DNA of 64,000 bases. It comes from Paralteromonas sediminis (GTDB lineage Bacteria; Pseudomonadota; Gammaproteobacteria; Enterobacterales; Alteromonadaceae). Positions 42,006 through 49,360 of this stretch are shown here, one piece after another. Made by a program: the position numbers and the translations under genes. How positions within the stretch are numbered: position 1 is the first letter of the stretch; each line of letters begins with the position of its first letter. The notes beneath the pieces are model-generated. The model ran no database searches. It was not told the origin of the DNA and saw nothing but the letters and a program-made list of their open reading frames with translations. Location of the stretch: the NCBI RefSeq assembly GCF_003820355.1, contig NZ_RPOK01000001.1, positions 1,080,847-1,144,846 on the forward strand. The letters run 5' to 3'.

Positions 42006-42224
42006 TTGAATAGTCAGGTTGAATACAGTTTTGATGATGAACCAACCGCTTACAGGTTTTTAAATACTGTAAATGGTTGGGGCAGAGAAGGCATAAGAGT
42101 GAAATATGGCCGATCGTCGTTGCACGTAAAAATAAACTATGAGATCCAGACAGGGCAGTTTGATAGTCTTTTATCGGAGCTTGATGATCTTGCAGGCTCT
42201 CACAATGGCTGTGAAGTCAGCTGA
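42006..42224 (+). CDS. Small protein after DUF349 gene, 72 aa, TTG start
   Basis: A TTG one base after the DUF349 stop opens a 72-codon frame: NSQVEYSFDDEPTAYRFLNT, NGWGREGIRVKYGRSSLHVK, then INYEIQTGQFDSLLSELDDL. The alternating pattern suggests a small alpha/beta fold. GGGCGGTG upstream could act as ribosome site. A longer reading of the same frame would start inside DUF349 and is unlikely. The 3' end overlaps the convergent EVE gene by 25 bases. Family not recognised. Confidence 0.6.
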   Translation: MNSQVEYSFDDEPTAYRFLNTVNGWGREGIRVKYGRSSLHVKINYEIQTGQFDSLLSELDDLAGSHNGCEVS

Positions 42225-42688
42225 TTTTTTAGTGTCAGAATGTGATGCCATTGCTCGTGTGATACAGGCATCACAGACAGCCGATTGCCTTTTTTCAACA
42301 GCTGAAACCCCTCTAACGCTTCTGTTTTTTTAAGGTCAGCCAGGGTAATAACGCGCGTCCACTTTTCCACTAAACTTAGGTCAACCATATCCCAGCGCGG
42401 ATTTTCTGGGCTCGACTTGGTGTCAAAGTAGTCACTCTTAGGGTCCCATGCCGTAAAGTCGGGATACGCTTCGCGTGTTATTTTTGCAATACCTGCGATA
42501 CCAGGTATTTTACAACTGGAATGATAGAAAAAAACGCCATCCTCTTTTTTCATTTGCCGCATAAAGTTACGCGCTTGATAATTACGCACACCGTCCCAGG
42601 GACTGTTAGGCTTCTTTGCTAGATCATCTACTGAAAACGCGTCGGGCTCTGATTTCATTAACCAGTACTGTGGTTCACTGTGTGCCAT
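42200..42688 (-). CDS. EVE domain protein
   Basis: This 162-aa single EVE (PUA-like) domain begins at the ATG at 42688 (MAHSEPQYWLMKSEPDAFSV) and has SPWDGVRNYQARNFMRQMKK and GVFFYHSSCKIPGIAGIAKI. EVE domains bind modified bases in DNA or RNA; stand-alone bacterial members are common and of unknown target. The frame extends 27 codons further upstream, over the end of DUF2797, without family match. It lies five bases after the DUF2797 gene. Confidence 0.93.
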   Translation of the reverse strand: MAHSEPQYWLMKSEPDAFSVDDLAKKPNSPWDGVRNYQARNFMRQMKKEDGVFFYHSSCKIPGIAGIAKITREAYPDFTAWDPKSDYFDTKSSPENPRWDMVDLSLVEKWTRVITLADLKKTEALEGFQLLKKGNRLSVMPVSHEQWHHILTLKNQLTSQPL

Positions 42689-42693
42689 TGTGT

Positions 42694-43530
42694 TTACTCG
42701 ATAGTTAGGGTGCAGTGATACCCTGCATATTTTCGGATGTTGATAACTCTGTCTTCGTCTAACAACCAATATTGGCCTTTTATGCCATTTAGTGTTCCTG
42801 TAAAGGTTGGTGTCTTATCCAAGTTTATGGACTTTATTTTTTCTGGATACGTCGAAACAGGGTAGGTAATCTTGTGCACCTTTCCGTTAGTTTCACTAAA
42901 AGCTGTGAGTCCGTGTGTGTCTTCAATTTCTGCCAAAGGGGCTTTTATGTTGTCCAGAAGACGATCTTTCTCTGCCTGCAAATTGATAGCGTCAGGCTCG
43001 CCCTTTAGCATGGTGCGCCAGTTCGTTTTATCGGCGACATACTTTTTGAACGCCATTTCCACTAACCCACTGACTTTGCGGTTTGGCACGCGCATGATTG
43101 CTAATGCCTGAGTAGCGCCCTGATCCATCCATCTGCTGGACACCGCGTCGGTCACGTGGCGAGTTATACCCACTTTCAGTGCGCCTGTGTTGGCGAGGTA
43201 AACAAAGTGATCTTGTAAACAGTTTGCTTCACCCCATTCTGGCTCTCTGCACGTGCCCTCATGGAAGTGACATAGTTCAGGCTTAATTATACAAGTGTCA
43301 CACTGTGCTAAGGAGATAACGCAGGGGTAGCAATAGCCCTGATTGAAACTCTTTTTTGTTTTTCTACCACAATGTGTACAGGAAATGGCTTGTTCGAATG
43401 TCAGGGTAAGCTTCTGTCCAAGAATCGGTTCCATGGATACCAGAGCCTCACCAATGGGCAAGCTATAGTCAACGAAGCCATTGTCATTGTAGTGGGTGTG
43501 CATTTTCTTAAGAGTGCCTTGGAATTGCAT
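42694..43530 (-). CDS. DUF2797 domain protein
   Basis: This 278-aa protein has two Cys-rich zinc-finger-like clusters: CTHCGRKTKKSFNQGYCYPC (about 51-70) and a second group CDTCIIKP with CHFHEGTCREPEWG. A GIY-YIG-like stretch follows (HFVYLANTGALKVGITRH), which is why some members are compared with GIY-YIG nucleases; the catalytic residues are not clear. Function unknown. It lies between ansA (one base upstream on this strand) and the EVE gene (five bases). Confidence 0.88.
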   Translation of the reverse strand: MQFQGTLKKMHTHYNDNGFVDYSLPIGEALVSMEPILGQKLTLTFEQAISCTHCGRKTKKSFNQGYCYPCVISLAQCDTCIIKPELCHFHEGTCREPEWGEANCLQDHFVYLANTGALKVGITRHVTDAVSSRWMDQGATQALAIMRVPNRKVSGLVEMAFKKYVADKTNWRTMLKGEPDAINLQAEKDRLLDNIKAPLAEIEDTHGLTAFSETNGKVHKITYPVSTYPEKIKSINLDKTPTFTGTLNGIKGQYWLLDEDRVINIRKYAGYHCTLTIE

Positions 43531-43531
43531 A

Positions 43532-44551
43532 TTATATATTTACCTCTGCGGTTAATTCTCCACGGATATTGGTTTGCATAAGTTGTTTGGAGGTGGCGTA
43601 ATCTAAATTCTGGCTGAGTACATAATGCAATTTTGCTAACGCAGCTTCAGGTGTCATATCTGCGCCTGAAATAACGCCTGCCTCCCGCAATGCGTTGCCA
43701 GTAGCGTAACCACCCATATTCACTTTACCCCGTAAACACTGCGTGCAGTTGACCACAATAATTTCGTGTTCTGAAGCGTATTTTAGCTGTGCCAGTATGG
43801 CTTCTGTTTGCGGTGCATTACCCACGCCATAACTGAGCAAAATCAGCGCCTTTACCGGTTGTTGTAGGGTATTCTTAATCACTTCAGCCGCGATACCTGG
43901 ATATAGGCTAATTACCCCAATGGGTTGTGCGGTTATGGCTGTTACCAATAAGCTCTGGTTGACGTGCTGAGAAATTTCGCCGGCTTTAAGACGAATAGCG
44001 ATTCCCGCTTCCAGCAGCGGGGGAAAGTTAGGTGAATCGAAGGCATCAAAACCATCAGCATCCACTTTACGGCTTCGGTTACCGCGATATAAACGGTTAT
44101 TGAAGTACAAACTAACTTCTGAAATTGGGAAGTTTGCCGCAATGAAAAGCGCATTGAGCAGGTTTTCTTGACCGTCTGATCGTAATTCTGCAAGGGGAAT
44201 TTGAGAGCCCGTTACAATAACAGGCTTACTGAGGTTCTCCAGCATAAAACTTAGCGCTGATGCCGTAAACGCCATGGTATCTGTACCATGCAAAATAATA
44301 AACCCGTCATAGCTGTCGTAGTGTGATGCGATATCGTCGGCAATGAATTGCCAGTCGCTTGGACTCATGTCAGAGGAATCAATCAAATTTGGGTACTCAC
44401 GCAACGTAAACAGGGGCATCTCTTCGCGATTAAACTCGGGCATCTTTTTTAGCGTGTCAGCTAAAAAGCCGGGCGCTGGTATATAGCCTGATTGAGAAGG
44501 GCGCATGCCAATGGTGCCGCCTGTATAAGCTATGTAGATTTTCTTACGCAT
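43532..44551 (-). CDS. ansA: Type I L-asparaginase
   Basis: AnsA hydrolyses asparagine to aspartate and ammonia in the cytoplasm. The 339-aa protein lacks a signal peptide, fitting the cytosolic type I enzyme. Active-site motifs are IAYTGGTIGMRPSQSGYIP with the nucleophilic Thr, and FIILHGTDTMAFTASALSFM, plus PVIVTGSQIPLAELRSDGQEN. It is the first gene of ansA-DUF2797-EVE and is divergent from the borosin-type methyltransferase. Confidence 0.96.
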   Translation of the reverse strand: MRKKIYIAYTGGTIGMRPSQSGYIPAPGFLADTLKKMPEFNREEMPLFTLREYPNLIDSSDMSPSDWQFIADDIASHYDSYDGFIILHGTDTMAFTASALSFMLENLSKPVIVTGSQIPLAELRSDGQENLLNALFIAANFPISEVSLYFNNRLYRGNRSRKVDADGFDAFDSPNFPPLLEAGIAIRLKAGEISQHVNQSLLVTAITAQPIGVISLYPGIAAEVIKNTLQQPVKALILLSYGVGNAPQTEAILAQLKYASEHEIIVVNCTQCLRGKVNMGGYATGNALREAGVISGADMTPEAALAKLHYVLSQNLDYATSKQLMQTNIRGELTAEVNI

Positions 44552-44630
44552 AAAGGTAGGGTGAGTTATTGTGTGTTTGATTAATTTTAAGGTATTAATC
44601 GCTTACAACAAACCCTAACCTGAGTTACAG

Positions 44631-44655
44631 TACTGAAAATGGAGAAATTTCAGTA
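44631..44655 (+). promoter_or_regulatory. Hairpin presenting the ribosome site of the borosin-type methyltransferase
   Basis: TACTGAAA (44631-44638) pairs exactly with TTTCAGTA (44648-44655). The 9-base loop is ATGGAGAAA, containing the only Shine-Dalgarno-like GGAG before the ATG at 44661. In linear form the spacing is long (16 bases); folding brings the loop near the start. A 12-codon reading frame also begins in the loop (44639) and ends at 44677. Control of translation is inferred. Confidence 0.5.
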
Positions 44656-44660
44656 TAACC

Positions 44661-45410
44661 ATGACGGAAAAGCCTAAAGGACAATTGGTTTGCGTAGGTC
44701 CCGGAATGATATTGGGCGCGCATATCACAGAGCGCTGCAGGAATTATATTCAAAGGGCTGACGTTGTTTACGTAAGCTGCCACCATGCAGTTGAAGAATG
44801 GTTGGCGACTCTCAATCCCGATACAATTTCGCTGCAAAACCTGTACGCAGAAGGAAAGCACCGACGGGAAACGTACAATCAAATGCATCAAACCATCATG
44901 CAATCGGTGCGTGAAGGGAAAAAGGTTGTAGGCTGTTTTTACGGTCACCCTGGGGTCTTTGCACAAGTTCCGCATTGGGTCATTAATACTGCTCGGGAAG
45001 AAGGTTACAAGGCTCATATGGAGCCTGGGATTTCTGCTGAAGATTGTTTGTACGCAGATATGGGTATCGATCCTGGCCGTTTCGGATGCCAGCATTTCGA
45101 GGCATCACAACTTCTGTTTTATCGCAGGACGCTTGACCCTAGTGCTTACCTGATATTGTGGCAGATAGCGCTTGCCGGTGATCGATCTATTGCTAAGCGG
45201 GTCAGTTCGGTTGAGGAGCGCCAGCAATTAGTTGATATATTGCTTAATGACTACCCAGCAGACCACAAGGTTGCAGTGTATGAATGTCCGTTTATTATGG
45301 TCGAGAAGCCCAGAATAGAGTGGTTTCCATTAAGTGAGTTGTCAACGTATGAGCTCAACCCGGTTTCGACGTTGGTGATCCCGCCAGCGACAAAAATGCA
45401 ACCTCGATAA
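44661..45410 (+). CDS. Borosin-type peptide alpha-N-methyltransferase, stand-alone (SonM-like)
   Basis: This 249-aa tetrapyrrole-methylase-fold (TP methylase) enzyme uses SAM (GPGMILGAHIT near residue 13). Against the borosin enzyme OphMA, as I recall it, the pattern is close throughout: LYAEGKHRRETYNQMH, CFYGHPGVFAQVPH, and PGISAEDCLYADMGIDPGR. The OphMA active-site residues Tyr66, Arg72, Tyr76 and Tyr98 fall at Tyr62, Arg68, Tyr72 and Tyr94 with a constant offset. It stops at the end of the methylase domain, with no fused clasp or core peptide, as in the split SonM/SonA system of Shewanella. A 70-aa precursor-like ORF follows 13 bases later. CobA-like or DphB-like roles are less likely, given these motifs. 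Confidence 0.88.
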   Translation: MTEKPKGQLVCVGPGMILGAHITERCRNYIQRADVVYVSCHHAVEEWLATLNPDTISLQNLYAEGKHRRETYNQMHQTIMQSVREGKKVVGCFYGHPGVFAQVPHWVINTAREEGYKAHMEPGISAEDCLYADMGIDPGRFGCQHFEASQLLFYRRTLDPSAYLILWQIALAGDRSIAKRVSSVEERQQLVDILLNDYPADHKVAVYECPFIMVEKPRIEWFPLSELSTYELNPVSTLVIPPATKMQPR

Positions 45411-45423
45411 AAAAGGAAATGTG

Positions 45424-45636
45424 ATGAGTGCAATAGCAATTTTGGAAAAATTAGGTGCAGATCCAGATGCGGATGTTAGGGATTTGACTAACGAAGAGCA
45501 TGCAGCGTTAATGCAAAAAATACAGGCCTTTAAAGAAATCAATGCTGCGCTGATTATTACTGAGCCAGACGATTCTGAGCCCGATGAAGAAGATAAGCCC
45601 TCTGAACCATCAGATAATGATGACGACAAGGCATAG
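45424..45636 (+). CDS. Candidate split-borosin precursor peptide, 70 aa (SonA-like)
   Basis: It starts at the ATG at 45424 behind AAAAGGAAAT (a GTG three bases earlier is in frame). Residues 2-13 (SAIAILEKLGAD) and 23-40 (NEEHAALMQKIQAFKEIN) are predicted helices, as expected for a borosin-binding leader. Residues 39-46 (INAALIIT) form a short hydrophobic beta-branched stretch suited to backbone N-methylation. Residues 47-70 are very acidic and Pro/Ser-rich (EPDDSEPDEEDKPSEPSDND). The role is inferred from position, size and pattern; I cannot confirm homology to SonA by alignment here. Confidence 0.75.
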   Translation: MSAIAILEKLGADPDADVRDLTNEEHAALMQKIQAFKEINAALIITEPDDSEPDEEDKPSEPSDNDDDKA

Positions 45637-45678
45637 TACGGTCGTTACAAGGGCCACACAGGCAATAAGAAGTATCAG

Positions 45679-47421
45679 ATGCAAAACGCGCTAAAGTTTT
45701 TAGTTTTTATTTCTATTTTGTTATATCAGGCGAGTGGTTTTGCCTCTGAGCAAGCGCGTTTGTCTCAGTCTTACGATAAACGATTCTCCGATCGCGCAGA
45801 ATCATTGCGTCTCTTGCAAACGATTGATGAGAGTAGGTTGAGTGACAGTGACAAAAATAAATTCACGTATTTATCGCTGTATCACGACATATTTGCGGGC
45901 AAGATTACCTCTTCTGTAAGAGACCTGAAGACATTAAACGACACAGTAGATGATCCCGAGTTAAAACTGACAATTTTGGGAACTTTGCTATCCGCGCACG
46001 TGGGGGTAAAGGATTGGCATGCCGGTTTTGCAGACGTTGATAAAGTCCAGGCTATCTTTGACGATTATCCTCATTTAGCAGGATCAGAAGATGGCCTAAG
46101 AACAAGTAATGGCGTGGGCATTTTTTTAAATGCAGCCGAAGAGTATGAGCGGGCCGCGGCCATTGCTGAATCTGTTATTGCACGAACTGAACTGCCTAGT
46201 ACATTGTGTATCGCGCATAATATTTTGGTTCAAGCGCTAGAAAACCGAAGTGAATTTGAGAAATTCGATCGTGTACACGAACAAGGCATAAAACACTGTA
46301 ACGAAGCCAGTATGTCGTACATAGTGTTGAGCTTAAACTATTCTAAGGTGATGCAGAAAAGTCAAATATGGAGTAAATCACGCACTATTGACTATGCTCT
46401 GCAACAGCTTGATATCGCATTGGAGGAGGGCTTTTTACCACTCATTCACTCGTTTCAAAGCTTTCTTGCGGGGCAATATTGCGAGATTGAAGATTTCCAA
46501 GAATGTCTTTCCATGGCCTACGCCGTTATTCGGACCGGTTCAGACAATGGCTACATAGTACCGAGATTGTTCAGTTATGAGTATGCAGCTATTGCCTCAG
46601 CAGAGCTGGGCTATTTTGAAAATGCCCACACTTATTGGGAGGCGTTTTCGGTATTACAACGACAATATTATTCGGATTTGGCAGCAAGACAGATAGCCGT
46701 ACAGAATGCACGCTTTAACGACCAGGCGAAAGAAGCCCAAATTGCCCTGCTCGATAAAGAGAACTCACTGCTGCAAACCGAAGCAAAACTGTCGGCGGAA
46801 CAGATCCAAAACTCTTTATTGGCACTCGCCCTGTCTGCCTTCTTGCTAATTGCGCTTTTGCTATGGTCCTGGCGAGCCATGATTGTGCAGAAAAAATTAA
46901 AAGTTATGGCAAGGGAAGACAGTCTGACGCATATTGCTAATCGTGGTTATTTTACCGAGTTGGCACGGATTGCTCTTGAAAAGTCCAAACCCATTAAGCA
47001 AACGGTCACAATTATTCTTTTCGATTTAGACCATTTCAAACGCATCAACGACAATTACGGACACCACGTTGGCGATTGGGCACTAAAAAGTGCAGTAAGG
47101 GCAGTAGAAGGTGCATTGGGTAATAGTGCCACGGTAGGCAGAGTAGGTGGAGAGGAGTTCGCCATTTTTGCTGAAGGCTTATCACTGGAGGAAGCGACAG
47201 AACTGGCAGAAAAGTGCCGGGGAGCAATTGAAACTATTGATCCTGAAGCAATCCATCGAACCAAGTTTTCACTGACCGCGAGTTTCGGAGTCTGTGATAC
47301 GACACAGGTAGGTTATAACTACGATACCCTTTATACAGCGGCTGATTTAGCCTTATATCAGTCTAAAACGCGCGGCCGCAACAGGGTATATGTCTACACG
47401 CATCTCACTGACGGCGAATAA
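45679..47421 (+). CDS. Membrane diguanylate cyclase with periplasmic TPR-like sensor
   Basis: This 580-aa protein has a signal peptide (about 1-22, LKFLVFISILLYQASGFAS), a helical TPR-like periplasmic region (about 25-345), a coiled coil rich in Gln/Glu/Ala (about 345-378), one membrane helix (about 380-401), and a cytosolic GGDEF domain from about 414 (DSLTHIANRGYF, FDLDHFKRINDNYGHHVGDW). The active motif is GGEEF, consistent with c-di-GMP synthesis. No RxxD inhibitory site is seen at the expected spot. It lies 42 bases after the borosin precursor candidate with AATAAGAAG before the ATG and no terminator between, so it may be cotranscribed. Confidence 0.92.
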   Translation: MQNALKFLVFISILLYQASGFASEQARLSQSYDKRFSDRAESLRLLQTIDESRLSDSDKNKFTYLSLYHDIFAGKITSSVRDLKTLNDTVDDPELKLTILGTLLSAHVGVKDWHAGFADVDKVQAIFDDYPHLAGSEDGLRTSNGVGIFLNAAEEYERAAAIAESVIARTELPSTLCIAHNILVQALENRSEFEKFDRVHEQGIKHCNEASMSYIVLSLNYSKVMQKSQIWSKSRTIDYALQQLDIALEEGFLPLIHSFQSFLAGQYCEIEDFQECLSMAYAVIRTGSDNGYIVPRLFSYEYAAIASAELGYFENAHTYWEAFSVLQRQYYSDLAARQIAVQNARFNDQAKEAQIALLDKENSLLQTEAKLSAEQIQNSLLALALSAFLLIALLLWSWRAMIVQKKLKVMAREDSLTHIANRGYFTELARIALEKSKPIKQTVTIILFDLDHFKRINDNYGHHVGDWALKSAVRAVEGALGNSATVGRVGGEEFAIFAEGLSLEEATELAEKCRGAIETIDPEAIHRTKFSLTASFGVCDTTQVGYNYDTLYTAADLALYQSKTRGRNRVYVYTHLTDGE

Positions 47422-47445
47422 TGCCGCCAGTGCTATTTGTGGTAC

Positions 47446-48429
47446 TTATTTCGCAGGTACAATCTTACCCACGTCTTCTCCCGCAGCTTGACGATCAGCG
47501 TGGTAGCTTGATCGAACCATGGGACCGCAAGCCGCATGAGTAAAGCCAATTTCTTTGGCATATTCGCCCAACTCATCAAATTCCGCAGGTGTAACATAGC
47601 GCTTCACAGGGTAATGATGTCTGCTCGGTTGTAGATACTGGCCAAGCGTTAACATGTCAATATTGTGGTCGCGCATATCGCGCAACACATCAGCTATCTC
47701 TTGTTTATCTTCGCCCATGCCCATCATTAACCCCGATTTGGTAGGGATGTCAGGATGGTTTTCTTTGAACCGTTTCAACAAATCTAATGACCATTTGTAA
47801 TTCGCACCTGGGCGACACTCGCGGTACAAACGCGGGATAGTTTCTAGATTGTGGTTAAATACATCCGGAGGACCTGATTTAAATATTTCTAACGCGCGGT
47901 CCATCCGCCCCCGAAAATCAGGCACTAACACTTCGATGGTCGTGGAGGGGCTGTGCTCGCGGATAGCGTTAATACAGTCGACAAAGTGCTGTGCACCACC
48001 ATCTCTAAGGTCATCGCGGTCTACCGAGGTGATCACTACATAACGCAAGCCCATTTCTTTGATGGTTTTAGCCAGCTTTTCAGGCTCTTCTGCGCTTGGG
48101 GGAAGTGGTTTTCCATGGGCAACATCACAAAAAGGGCATCGGCGAGTACAAATATCACCCAAAATCATGAAAGTGGCTGTACCGTGATTAAAGCATTCTG
48201 CTAGGTTGGGGCAGCTGGCCTCTTCACAAACCGAGTGCAGGTTATTTTTGCGCAAGGTTTTTTTAATATGCTCGATTTTATCTGTAGTTCGTGGCAGCTT
48301 TATTTTAATCCAGTCCGGTTTGCGGAGCATTTCCTCTTTTTCCGTAGGGATAATAGTTACCGGAATATGTTTTACTTTTTCATCGTCACGTAATTTTACG
48401 CCCGCTTTGGCTCGCACATCACTCATCAA
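47446..48429 (-). CDS. lipA: Lipoyl synthase
   Basis: LipA is a radical-SAM enzyme that inserts two sulfurs into protein-bound octanoyl groups. The 327-aa protein has the auxiliary-cluster Cys motif [12 protein letters not shown] and the radical-SAM motif [13 protein letters not shown], plus [19 protein letters not shown] and the C-terminal RSSYHADRQ with the conserved RSSYHA Ser. The start overlaps lipB by 11 bases. It ends the long leuS-to-lipA block and is convergent with the GGDEF gene, 24 bases apart. Confidence 0.98.
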   Translation of the reverse strand: MMSDVRAKAGVKLRDDEKVKHIPVTIIPTEKEEMLRKPDWIKIKLPRTTDKIEHIKKTLRKNNLHSVCEEASCPNLAECFNHGTATFMILGDICTRRCPFCDVAHGKPLPPSAEEPEKLAKTIKEMGLRYVVITSVDRDDLRDGGAQHFVDCINAIREHSPSTTIEVLVPDFRGRMDRALEIFKSGPPDVFNHNLETIPRLYRECRPGANYKWSLDLLKRFKENHPDIPTKSGLMMGMGEDKQEIADVLRDMRDHNIDMLTLGQYLQPSRHHYPVKRYVTPAEFDELGEYAKEIGFTHAACGPMVRSSYHADRQAAGEDVGKIVPAK

Positions 48430-49057
48430 AACCTTCTTTGTTTATCACAGTATCTATATTTAATTCTTTCACTAAATAATGAACCAAACCTTTACCCGCT
48501 TCTGCGACCGTTGCTGGTCCACCCAAATCACTGGCATTGACCATTTCCATACCAGCATACCCACAGGGGTTAATCCGCTGAAAAGGCCCTAAGTCCATAT
48601 TAACATTCATGGCAAGCCCATGAAATGAACAGCCTTTTCGAATACGTAATCCGACCGAACAGAGTTTACTTCCATCGACATAAACACCCGGAGCATCAGA
48701 ACGGGGGTAGGCCTCTACATCGTATTCAGCCATGATATTAACGACGCTCCTCTCTAAGGCATTGACTAGCTGGCGTACACCGAGCTTTGCGCGCTTAATA
48801 TCGAGGAGAACATATAGCACTTGCTGCCCTGGACCGTGATAAGTGACCTGGCCACCTCTGTCCACTTTAACCACAGGTATATCCCCGGGCATTAACACAT
48901 GCTCATCTTTTCCTGCCTGCCCCTGTGTAAAAACAGGGTCGTGCTCTACTAACCACATTTCATCGGTGGTTTCTGGGGTTCTGTTGTCAGTAAAAGATTG
49001 CATGGCCTGCCAAACAGGTTGGTATGCCTGTTTACCTAATTGTCTAACAATAACCAA
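48419..49057 (-). CDS. lipB: Octanoyl-[ACP]:protein N-octanoyltransferase
   Basis: LipB moves octanoyl from ACP to lipoyl domains, the step before LipA. The 212-aa protein has [39 protein letters not shown], and [19 protein letters not shown] with downstream Cys in [10 protein letters not shown] as the acyl-binding residue. The start appears to be a TTG two bases after the ybeD stop, since VIVRQLG aligns with the family N-terminus and no ATG precedes it. Confidence 0.97.
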   Translation of the reverse strand: MVIVRQLGKQAYQPVWQAMQSFTDNRTPETTDEMWLVEHDPVFTQGQAGKDEHVLMPGDIPVVKVDRGGQVTYHGPGQQVLYVLLDIKRAKLGVRQLVNALERSVVNIMAEYDVEAYPRSDAPGVYVDGSKLCSVGLRIRKGCSFHGLAMNVNMDLGPFQRINPCGYAGMEMVNASDLGGPATVAEAGKGLVHYLVKELNIDTVINKEGFDE

Positions 49058-49059
49058 AA

Positions 49060-49323
49060 CTAGAGCACCACGCGGACTAACTCGAGTTTAGATAACTCGG
49101 TGTAGATAGACTCCATATGCGCTTTACTGGTTACTTTGACGCTGATAGACAACGAGTGATACGTGCCTTTGCTGCTAGGGCGCACACTGGGTGAGTAGTC
49201 ACCCGGTGCAAGCTCCTGCAAGCGTCCAATTACCTGCGTGGGAAGGTCGTCATGCGCAACGCCCATGATCTTAAACGTTTGAAAAGTTGGAAACTCTAAT
49301 AATTCGTCGAATTTAGTGTCCAT
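49060..49323 (-). CDS. ybeD: YbeD-family protein (DUF493)
   Basis: This 87-aa DUF493 protein is an ACT-like fold of unknown function, found between dacA and lipB in many gammaproteobacteria. It begins [20 protein letters not shown] and contains [20 protein letters not shown] and [20 protein letters not shown]. The two-base gap to lipB suggests coupling and a possible link to lipoylation, though none is established. Confidence 0.95.
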   Translation of the reverse strand: MDTKFDELLEFPTFQTFKIMGVAHDDLPTQVIGRLQELAPGDYSPSVRPSSKGTYHSLSISVKVTSKAHMESIYTELSKLELVRVVL

Positions 49324-49360
49324 TGACCTGCTCTATTGCTGAAAACCGGCGGATTATACC

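Noticed and set aside
44625-45095. 156-aa minus-strand ORF over the borosin methyltransferase
   Set aside because: It lies entirely opposite a well-matched enzyme, has no ribosome site, and its residues look like a reverse-strand shadow.
47406-47433. Hairpin CACTGACGGC/GCCGCCAGTG at the end of the GGDEF gene as terminator
   Set aside because: The stem has a mismatch and no T tract follows on either strand.
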